DNA of 5,518 nt, from NCBI GenBank assembly GCA_045614565.1, contig JAZLDG010000092.1:1-5518 (forward strand). The letters run 5' to 3'. Under the pieces are notes generated by a model. That model was not told the origin of the DNA and did no database searches. It worked only from the letters and a program-made list of their open reading frames with translations. The stretch is from Scatosoma sp045614565 (GTDB lineage: Bacteria > Bacillota > Clostridia > Christensenellales > Borkfalkiaceae). The translations under genes were made by a program, and so were the position numbers. Below, in pieces: positions 1-4,980 of this stretch. Each line of letters begins with the position of its first letter. Position 1 is the first letter of the stretch.

Positions 1-623
1 ACGGCGTTGCTAAGCGTGTGGATACCGTCGTCGTTTCCACGCAACACGATGGGGAAGTGGAACAAAAGCAAATCCACGAAGATATCAAAAAATACGTTAT
101 CGACGAAATTATTCCGTCCGCGCTTATGGACGATAAGACAAAGATTTATATCAACCCGACGGGTAGATTTGAAATCGGCGGACCGGAAGGCGACAGCGGT
201 TTGACGGGTAGAAAAATTATCGTAGATACCTACGGCGGCAGATGCGCGCACGGCGGCGGCGCGTTTTCGGGGAAAGATCCTACGAAAGTGGATAGAAGCG
301 CGGCGTATTATTGCCGTTACATCGCCAAAAATCTCGTAGCGGCGGGGCTTGCGGACGAGCTTGAAATTCAAGTTGCGTACGCAATCGGCGTAGCAAACCC
401 CGTTTCGGTGTTCGTGGACAGTCACGGCACGGGCAAGCTCGACGATGAGCGATTAGCCGAAATCGTCAAAAAAGAATTTGACCTTCGTCCGTATTCGATT
501 ATCAAAACGCTCGATTTGCAAAAACCCGTTTTCAAAAAGACGGCGGCATACGGGCATTTCGGATATAAAGGCTTTTCATGGGAAAAGACGGATAAGATAG
601 ACGACTTGAAAAAGTATTTATAA
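1..623 (+). CDS. metK: S-adenosylmethionine synthetase, C-terminal half (5' end outside window)
   Basis: The enzyme makes S-adenosylmethionine from L-methionine and ATP, releasing phosphate and pyrophosphate; it acts in the cytoplasm, usually as a tetramer. The open frame is already running at the left edge (first whole codon at base 3), so the start is off-window. About 206 residues are visible, against roughly 395 for a full MetK. Family signatures appear in order: INPTGRFEIGGPEGDSGLTG, then the Arg-Lys pair at 210-215 (equivalent to catalytic R244/K245 in E. coli), IIVDTYGG, and the phosphate-binding GGGAFSGKD segment. Lys at 273-275, Lys at 285-287 and Asp at 291-293 match E. coli K265, K269 and D271. 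Then come IQVAYAIGVANP, FDLRPYSIIKTLDL and TAAYGHFG near the C-terminus. No key residue in this half is missing. The gene ends in TAA and is followed at once by a terminator. Any SAM-responsive leader would lie outside the window. Identity is not in doubt. Confidence 0.98.
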   Translation, partial: GVAKRVDTVVVSTQHDGEVEQKQIHEDIKKYVIDEIIPSALMDDKTKIYINPTGRFEIGGPEGDSGLTGRKIIVDTYGGRCAHGGGAFSGKDPTKVDRSAAYYCRYIAKNLVAAGLADELEIQVAYAIGVANPVSVFVDSHGTGKLDDERLAEIVKKEFDLRPYSIIKTLDLQKPVFKKTAAYGHFGYKGFSWEKTDKIDDLKKYL

Positions 624-633
624 AAAATTTATA

Positions 634-663
634 AAAAAGGAGAGCTGCGAAGCTCTCTTTTTT
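634..663. terminator. Bidirectional intrinsic terminator between convergent metK and asnA
   Basis: A 7-bp perfect stem (GAGAGCT at 640-646, AGCTCTC at 651-657) closes on a GCGA loop, a GNRA-type tetraloop on the + strand. T658-T663 follows on the right and A634-A638 precedes on the left, so both strands read stem then U-tract. The A and T tracts can also pair and lengthen the stem. The hairpin starts 16 nt after the metK stop and lies 15 nt from the asnA stop, so it should end transcripts from both sides. Confidence 0.9.
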
Positions 664-672
664 ATGTATTCT

Positions 673-1680
673 TTACAACAAAACGATCCCGTTTTCTTTA
701 CAAATCTTTCGCGTGTTTTCGTCCCAAAGCGAAACCTGTACTTCGCCGATATGCGCTTTCCCCAAAAGCAGCATCGAAAGCCGCGACTGTCCTATACCGC
801 CACCCATCGTCAAGGGCAATTCGCCCGCAAGCAACGCTTTATGGAAGGGGAGCGTTCGCCGATCGTCGGCGTTTGCTTTCGTGAGCTGTTCGTCCAAAGC
901 CCGTTCGTCTACGCGAATACCCATAGACGAGATTTCCACGGCGCAACCCAAGGTATCGTTCCAAAAGAAAATATCCCCGTTGAGCGACCAGTCGTCGTAG
1001 TCGGGCGCACGCGTATCGTGCGGTTTACCCGAGTTCAATGTATCCCCGATTTGCATAATAAACGCCGTTTTCTTTTCTTTTACGTACGCGTTTTCGCGTT
1101 CTTTGGAAGAAAGATTCGGGTATAAATCTTCAAGCTCTTGCGCCGTGATAAAGCTGACCGTACGCGTTAAATCGACGTTGAGCTGGGGATAGCGGCATTT
1201 GAGATAATCGAGCGTATCGCAAATCGCGCCGACGATGCCTTGCACTACCTTTTTCAAATAATCGATTGTCCGCGTTTCGCGGGTGATAATTTTTTCCCAG
1301 TCCCATTGATCGGTATAAACGGAATGTAAATTATCCATTTCTTCGTCACGCCGAATGGCGTTCATATCCGTGTATAAGCCTTCGCCTGCGGAAAAGCCGT
1401 ATACGGAAAGCGCCATACGCTTCCATTTCGCAAGCGAATGTACCACGACGGCGTCCGTACCCGTTTCTTTCAAATCAAAGCGTACGGGGCGTTCTACGCC
1501 GCTCAAATCGTCGTTAAGTCCCGTTTTGGGATCGACGAATAAGGGTGCGGAAACGCGTTTTAAGTTGAGTGCCAAGCAAAGCTTTTCTTCAAAAGTCCGC
1601 TTTAACAGCCCGATCGCCGTTTGCGTATCGTATAATCCGAGAGCCGAGCGATAGCCCTTGGGTACGGTTATTTTACTCAT
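673..1680 (-). CDS. asnA: Aspartate-ammonia ligase (ammonia-dependent asparagine synthetase A)
   Basis: The enzyme amidates L-aspartate with free ammonium, using ATP and releasing AMP and pyrophosphate, to give L-asparagine. It is cytoplasmic, dimeric in known members, and built on the class II aminoacyl-tRNA synthetase fold, close to AspRS. The product is 335 residues (E. coli AsnA 330), so it is full length. Visible motifs in order: NDDLSGVERPV (56-66), VVVHSLAKWKR (78-88), FSAGEGLYTDMNAIRRDEE (96-114), LHSVYTDQWDWE (118-129), QELEDLYPNLSSKERE (181-196), HDTRAPDYDDW (221-231), LNGDIFFWN (233-241), EISSMGIRVD (249-258) and the ATP-site-like GGGIGQSRLSMLLL (293-306). The ATG at 1678-1680 is chosen because a strong ribosome binding site precedes it and the N-terminus has family length. 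The gene stands alone, convergent with metK and divergent from secA, with its own promoter and terminator. It gives the cell an ammonia-using route to asparagine, distinct from glutamine-using AsnB and tRNA-dependent amidation. No frameshift or truncation is seen. Confidence 0.97.
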   Translation of the reverse strand: MSKITVPKGYRSALGLYDTQTAIGLLKRTFEEKLCLALNLKRVSAPLFVDPKTGLNDDLSGVERPVRFDLKETGTDAVVVHSLAKWKRMALSVYGFSAGEGLYTDMNAIRRDEEMDNLHSVYTDQWDWEKIITRETRTIDYLKKVVQGIVGAICDTLDYLKCRYPQLNVDLTRTVSFITAQELEDLYPNLSSKERENAYVKEKKTAFIMQIGDTLNSGKPHDTRAPDYDDWSLNGDIFFWNDTLGCAVEISSMGIRVDERALDEQLTKANADDRRTLPFHKALLAGELPLTMGGGIGQSRLSMLLLGKAHIGEVQVSLWDENTRKICKENGIVLL

Positions 1681-1685
1681 AAATG

Positions 1686-1695
1686 CACCGCCTTT
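1686..1695 (-). promoter_or_regulatory. asnA ribosome binding site
   Basis: On the minus strand this reads AAAGGCGGTG, one base from a full complement of the 16S rRNA anti-Shine-Dalgarno (AAAGGAGGTG), and ends 5 nt before the ATG. It fixes the asnA start and predicts efficient translation. Confidence 0.88.
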
Positions 1696-1720
1696 GAAAC
1701 AAGTTTATTTTATTCCTTTG

Positions 1721-1735
1721 TGGTATAGTTTACCA
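1721..1735. repeat. 15-bp interrupted palindrome over the asnA -10 box (possible operator)
   Basis: TGGTATAGTTTACCA has 5-bp outer arms (TGGTA/TACCA) and one more matching inner pair, so 6 of 7 positions are symmetric. It covers the -10 hexamer and reaches the predicted start site, a position where a dimeric repressor would block transcription. No regulator can be named from sequence. Part of the symmetry could simply come from the promoter bases themselves. Confidence 0.4.
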
Positions 1736-1755
1736 TATAAACGATCGGTTGTCAA
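1727..1755 (-). promoter_or_regulatory. asnA promoter, sigma-A type with extended -10
   Basis: Reading the minus strand, a perfect -35 TTGACA (1750-1755) is followed by a 17-nt spacer and a -10 TAAACT (1727-1732, 4 of 6 matches to TATAAT). The spacer ends in TGG, giving the TGn extension that supports weaker -10 boxes. The predicted start is near 1720-1721, so the leader is only about 40 nt. That is too short for a T-box or other riboswitch. Confidence 0.85.
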
Positions 1756-1808
1756 GAAAAACGAATAAGAAAGGCTTGTTTTATCGAAAAAATAAATAGC
1801 AATTTTTG

Positions 1809-1836
1809 TTGTAAAAAGCGTAAAAACGGGTATAAA
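1809..1836 (+). promoter_or_regulatory. Candidate upstream (distal) secA promoter
   Basis: TTGTAA (1809-1814, 4 of 6 to TTGACA), a 16-nt spacer, then TATAAA (1831-1836, 5 of 6 to TATAAT). Transcription would start near 1843 and give secA a leader of roughly 185 nt. The surroundings are very A/T-rich, so a chance match is a real possibility. Confidence 0.35.
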
Positions 1837-1911
1837 AAAGATAAGAGTTTACAAATTCGACAAAAGCAAAGCTTTTTATGGGATTTTTTCTTGGAAAGTG
1901 GGCGAAAACGC

Positions 1912-1940
1912 TTTGCATTTTCACGGAAATATTGTACAAT
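1912..1940 (+). promoter_or_regulatory. Probable proximal secA promoter
   Basis: TACAAT at 1935-1940 matches TATAAT at 5 of 6 bases. At the best spacing (17 nt) the -35 is TTTGCA (1912-1917, 4 of 6); a 16-nt alternative is TTGCAT. The predicted start is near 1947, giving a leader of about 80 nt before the secA ATG. The good -10, sensible spacing and position ahead of the operon make this the better of the two candidates. Confidence 0.6.
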
Positions 1941-1944
1941 AGAA

Positions 1945-1995
1945 TGGACGGCAAACGCCGTAAAATAAGGCGTCCAACGCATTCGCTTGGACGGC
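1945..1995 (+). repeat. secA leader repeats able to form alternative hairpins
   Basis: TGGACGGC occurs twice, at 1945-1952 and 1988-1995. Between them lie two complements: GCCGT (1957-1961) and CGTCCAA (1971-1977). One fold pairs ACGGC 1948-1952 with GCCGT 1957-1961 (4-nt loop), and CGTCCAA 1971-1977 with TTGGACG 1987-1993 (7 bp, 9-nt loop with possible inner pairs). A rival fold pairs the first GGACG (1946-1950) with CGTCC (1971-1975). The repeats and complementarity are directly visible; a regulatory role is inference. No U-tract follows, so this is not a terminator. Confidence 0.55.
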
Positions 1996-2006
1996 GTACA
2001 AAATAA

Positions 2007-2030
2007 ATTGAAATCGGAGATTTTTTCAAT
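2007..2030 (+). repeat. Inverted repeat spanning the secA ribosome binding site and start codon
   Basis: ATTGAAA (2007-2013) is the exact reverse complement of TTTCAAT (2024-2030). The 10-nt loop holds the GGAG Shine-Dalgarno core, and the first two bases of the secA ATG sit in the 3' arm. Six of the seven pairs are A-U, so the stem is weak at best. It might modulate initiation, or be a by-product of A/T-rich start-site sequence. Confidence 0.45.
2016..2019 (+). promoter_or_regulatory. secA ribosome binding site
   Basis: GGAG lies 9 nt before the ATG at 2029. It decides the start: the open frame extends 14 codons further up to a TTG at 1987, but that codon has no ribosome binding site and sits inside the leader repeats. 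The protein from 2029 begins MGLFKYLMGG, the usual SecA N-terminus. Confidence 0.85.
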
Positions 2031-4974
2031 GGGATTGTTTAAGTATTTGATGGGCGGAGACGCTCGCAGAAGCTTGAAAAAGCTCAACAAAATGGCGGAT
2101 CAGGTCGAAGCGCTCGAACCGAAATACCAAGCAATGGACGACGAAACGCTGAAAAGCCAAACGAATATTTTGAAGGATCGTCTTGCAAACGGCGAAAGCT
2201 TGGACGATATTCTATTCGACGCGTTCGCGGCGTTACGCGAAGCAGCGAAACGCGTTTTGGGTATGCGCCATTTCCGCGTACAAATTATCGGCGGTATTTG
2301 TTTGCATCAAGGCAGAATTGCCGAAATGCGTACAGGTGAAGGTAAAACGCTCGTTTCCACGCTGCCTGCGTATTTGAACGCGCTCACGGGTAAAAGCGTG
2401 CATATCGTTACGGTAAACGATTACCTTGCAAAGCGTGACGCGGAATGGATGGGTAAGGTGCATAAGTTTATGGGGCTTACCGTCGGCGTTGTCGTACCGG
2501 GTATGGAAGACGACGAAAAACGCGCGGCGTATCAATGCGATATCGTATACGGTACGAACAACGAGTTTGGCTTCGATTATCTTCGTGACAATCTCAAAAC
2601 TGACCTTTCGAGAATGGTACAGCGCGATTTGACCTTTGCTATCGTCGACGAAGTCGACTCCATTTTAATCGACGAAGCGAGAACGCCGCTTATCATTTCG
2701 GGTAAAGGTGAAAAATCGTCCGATTTGTACGTGCAGGTAGACAAGCTCGTTCGTACCCTTTCGGGCGGCTTTGACGACGAATTAAAGGAAGCGGAAGACG
2801 CGGCGATGGCGGCGCTTCGTGCGGAAAAGAAAAAGAATAAAAAGAAAAAGGTCGTGGACGACGAAGACGAAGAAGATTTCGTCGATTATACCAAGATGAC
2901 CTTGGAAGAACAGGCGAATTACGAAGCGGAGCAAGAAGAAAAACGCGCAGCGGCGATGGCGGCTGCGCCCGAAGGCAGAAAATCGCTTGCGGCGCAAAAG
3001 GACTGGGATTATATCATCAACCGTAAAGAAAAGACGGTAGAATTGACGGACAGCGGCGCGAGAAAAGCGGAAAGATTTTTCCGTATCGACAACATCGCGG
3101 AAATCGAACACGCGGATTTGAATCACCACATTCAGCAGGCACTCAAAGCGCATAAGCTTTTCAAACTCGACGAAGATTATATCGTAAACGAAGGCGAAGT
3201 CATCATCGTCGACGAGTTCACGGGTAGACTTATGATCGGCAGAAGATACTCCGACGGCTTGCATCAGGCAATCGAAGCCAAGGAAGGCGTGGAAGTGCGT
3301 AGCGAAAACAAGACCTACGCAACCATTACCTTCCAAAACTATTTCCGTTTGTATTCCAAGCTTTCGGGTATGACGGGTACGGCAAAGACGGAAGAAGCGG
3401 AATTTAGAACGATTTACTCGTTGGACGTTGTAGAGATCCCTACCAACCGTCCCGTAAAACGCGTGGATTTGCCCGATATGGTCTATTCCACGGTAGACGG
3501 CAAAAAACGGGCAATCGTCAACGAAATTATCCAACGCCACGAAAGCGGTCAGCCTATTTTGGTGGGTACGTCGTCCGTCGATAAATCGGAAGAAATTTCC
3601 CGTTTGTTAAAGAAAAACGGCGTGAAACATAATATCTTGAACGCGAAAAACCACGAACGCGAAGCGGAAATCGTCGCGCAGGCAGGACGGCTTGGCGCAG
3701 TTACGATTTCTACGAATATGGCGGGGCGCGGTACGGATATTTTGCTCGGCGGCAACCCCGAATATTTGGCGAAAAAACGGCTTCGTGAAGAAGGCGCGGA
3801 AAAGGAAGATATCGAGCTTGCGATCAGTACCTATATCACCGACGTAAGCGAAGATATTATGAAACTTCGTGAAAGATATAAAAAGGTTTACGAATACTAT
3901 AAAACGCAAACGGACGAAGAAAAGGAAAAGGTTATCGCGGCAGGCGGTCTTTGCATTATCGGTACGGAACGCCACGAATCCCGCCGTATCGACAACCAGC
4001 TCCGTGGCCGTTCGGGCCGTCAAGGGGATATCGGTATGTCGGTATTCTTCCTGTCCTTGGAAGACGATCTCGTTTTACGCTTCGGCGGCGAACGTATGAA
4101 AACGCTGTATTCGATGTTCAAGATCGACGAAGATACGTGCTTGCAATCGCGTATGCTTTCGAGCGGTATCGAAAACGCGCAACGCACGATCGAAGGCAGA
4201 AACTTCGGTATCCGTAAAAACGTCTTGCAGTACGACGACGTTATGAACAAACAGCGTATGGTTATGTACGAAGAACGTATGAACGTGCTTCGCGGCGGTA
4301 ACGTACACGAACAGGTCTTGAAATATATCCCCGATTACGTAGCGGAAACGATTGCTTCGGCGGTGAACGTCGAAGATATGCCCGAGCTTTGGAACGAAGC
4401 GGAATTGAACGCGACGTTGGAAGCGAAGGTCTTGCCCGAAGGCACGAATTACGTCACGCGCGAGCGCTTGACGAAGTGGGATTACGAGCTTGCGTTTAAG
4501 AAGATTTGCAAAAAGGTAGAAAAGGAATACGAAAAGAAGATAGAAGAACTCAAAGAAGCGGGCGTAGATTTCTATGCGGTAGAAAGACGCGTCTTGCTTA
4601 TGAACGTAGACCGTAACTGGATTGATCACATCGACGCAATGGATCAGTTAAGAAAGGGTATTTCCCTTCGTGCGTACGGTCAAGTCGATCCGATTATTTC
4701 CTACAAGAAAGAAGGCTTCGATATGTTCGACGAAATGATCGCGCGTATTCAACATACGACGATCAGCGTATTGCTCAAAGTCAAGGTAGAAGTTCGTCCC
4801 GCTCCCGTGCAAAACGTGAACGTACGTCCTGCGGCAACGGCGAAGAACGCGGCTGCGCCAGCAAGACCGTTCCGCCGTCAAATGCCTACGCCGATCACGC
4901 AAATGGCTTCCTATCAGGAAGCGGCGAGAAAGGCGCAAGAAGCAATGCAACAAGACGAAAAGGATAATAAGTGA
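2029..4974 (+). CDS. secA: Preprotein translocase ATPase SecA
   Basis: SecA is the motor that pushes unfolded preproteins through the SecYEG membrane channel by ATP hydrolysis; it shuttles between cytosol and membrane. The product is 981 residues, longer than B. subtilis SecA (841). NBD1 has Walker A MRTGEGKT (100-107, Lys106), VTVNDYLAKRD (127-137) and Walker B DEVD (207-210), numbered as in B. subtilis. A charged insertion (about 245-323) lies where NBD1 passes into the preprotein cross-linking domain. VDEFTGR (394-400) and GMTGTAKTEEAEF (447-459) follow. NBD2 has STNMAGRGTD (561-570), a roughly 70-residue helical segment (about 573-640) known from long-form SecAs, and QLRGRSGRQGD (657-667). 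The scaffold region carries QYDDVMNKQR (734-743) and IDHIDAMDQLRKGISLRAYG (865-884). The tail (921-981) is Ala/Pro-rich and lacks the cysteine-rich zinc motif; the last cysteine is near residue 827. All ATPase motifs are intact, so it should be functional. Its length and prfB linkage point to the housekeeping SecA, not SecA2. Confidence 0.98.
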   Translation: MGLFKYLMGGDARRSLKKLNKMADQVEALEPKYQAMDDETLKSQTNILKDRLANGESLDDILFDAFAALREAAKRVLGMRHFRVQIIGGICLHQGRIAEMRTGEGKTLVSTLPAYLNALTGKSVHIVTVNDYLAKRDAEWMGKVHKFMGLTVGVVVPGMEDDEKRAAYQCDIVYGTNNEFGFDYLRDNLKTDLSRMVQRDLTFAIVDEVDSILIDEARTPLIISGKGEKSSDLYVQVDKLVRTLSGGFDDELKEAEDAAMAALRAEKKKNKKKKVVDDEDEEDFVDYTKMTLEEQANYEAEQEEKRAAAMAAAPEGRKSLAAQKDWDYIINRKEKTVELTDSGARKAERFFRIDNIAEIEHADLNHHIQQALKAHKLFKLDEDYIVNEGEVIIVDEFTGRLMIGRRYSDGLHQAIEAKEGVEVRSENKTYATITFQNYFRLYSKLSGMTGTAKTEEAEFRTIYSLDVVEIPTNRPVKRVDLPDMVYSTVDGKKRAIVNEIIQRHESGQPILVGTSSVDKSEEISRLLKKNGVKHNILNAKNHEREAEIVAQAGRLGAVTISTNMAGRGTDILLGGNPEYLAKKRLREEGAEKEDIELAISTYITDVSEDIMKLRERYKKVYEYYKTQTDEEKEKVIAAGGLCIIGTERHESRRIDNQLRGRSGRQGDIGMSVFFLSLEDDLVLRFGGERMKTLYSMFKIDEDTCLQSRMLSSGIENAQRTIEGRNFGIRKNVLQYDDVMNKQRMVMYEERMNVLRGGNVHEQVLKYIPDYVAETIASAVNVEDMPELWNEAELNATLEAKVLPEGTNYVTRERLTKWDYELAFKKICKKVEKEYEKKIEELKEAGVDFYAVERRVLLMNVDRNWIDHIDAMDQLRKGISLRAYGQVDPIISYKKEGFDMFDEMIARIQHTTISVLLKVKVEVRPAPVQNVNVRPAATAKNAAAPARPFRRQMPTPITQMASYQEAARKAQEAMQQDEKDNK
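2761..2997 (+). other. Charged low-complexity insertion within SecA
   Basis: Compared from memory with B. subtilis SecA, VRTL (241-244) should run almost directly into a KDxxY segment (here KDWDY, 324-328). About 75-79 extra residues intervene. They start acidic and Ala-rich, then show KKKNKKKK (267-274), then DDEDEED (277-283), then a Glu/Ala-rich stretch predicted to be helical (about 290-312). The section is in frame and uses codons like the rest of the gene, so it is an expressed insertion and not a frameshift artefact. Its function is unknown to me. Confidence 0.8.
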
Positions 4975-4980
4975 TATATG
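4958..4980 (+). promoter_or_regulatory. secA-prfB junction with prfB initiation region
   Basis: The secA stop TGA (4972-4974) is followed by TAT and then the prfB ATG (4978-4980), all in one frame. The only Shine-Dalgarno-like run is AAAAGGA (4958-4964), inside the secA tail and 13 nt from the ATG, longer than ideal. Initiation therefore probably depends on ribosomes finishing secA (translational coupling). The next in-frame ATG, at 5017, has AAGGA directly against it and would remove conserved N-terminal sequence, so 4978 is preferred. Confidence 0.7.

Larger units (their letters stand above)
1681..2028. other. Divergent asnA-secA intergenic region
   Basis: This 348-bp stretch has no convincing gene. 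The asnA end holds that gene's ribosome binding site, leader and promoter (to 1755). About 1756-1900 is A/T-rich with poly-A and poly-T runs, a weak candidate promoter at 1809-1836, and a weak small hairpin (AAAAGC at 1862-1867, loop AAA, GCTTTT at 1871-1876). The secA promoter and repeat-rich leader occupy about 1912-2028. Open frames on the minus strand here have low-complexity Phe/Leu/Lys-rich translations, lack a ribosome binding site and cross into secA; I treat them as noise. Confidence 0.85.

Noticed and set aside
664..1125. A 153-codon forward open frame opposite asnA
   Set aside because: It starts right in the terminator T-tract without a ribosome binding site and lies entirely antisense to a well-supported gene.
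1681..1800. A T-box or other riboswitch upstream of asnA
   Set aside because: The promoter places the start near 1720, leaving about 40 nt, which is far too short. No T-box sequence or leader terminator is visible.
1944..2006. A 20-codon, strongly basic upstream ORF (begins MDGKRRK) in the secA leader, reminiscent of SecM-type arrest peptides
   Set aside because: Its ATG lies between the -10 box and the predicted start of the proximal promoter, so it would be absent from that transcript. It has no Shine-Dalgarno sequence and no known arrest motif, and its codons coincide with the hairpin repeats.
1987..2028. Extension of secA by 14 codons to a TTG start
   Set aside because: There is no ribosome binding site at the TTG, the added residues do not resemble SecA N-termini, and the ATG at 2029 has GGAG at good spacing and a typical MGLFK start.
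1752..2090. Minus-strand open frames (up to 112 codons) in the asnA-secA intergenic region
   Set aside because: Their translations are Phe/Leu/Lys-rich low complexity from A/T runs. They lack ribosome binding sites and overlap the secA promoter, leader and start.
2782..3540. A 252-codon open frame antisense to secA, and several others (for example 4075-4629 and 3607-4023)
   Set aside because: They are shadows of secA. Their translations are rich in Phe, Arg and Val with no recognisable motif, and frequent GAA and GCG codons in secA keep the reverse frames open.
3745..3950. The extra segment in SecA NBD2 between STNMAGRGTD and the GTERHESRR strand as a novel domain
   Set aside because: A comparable helical insertion is known in long-form SecA proteins of many lineages, so it is a family variant and not specific to this organism.
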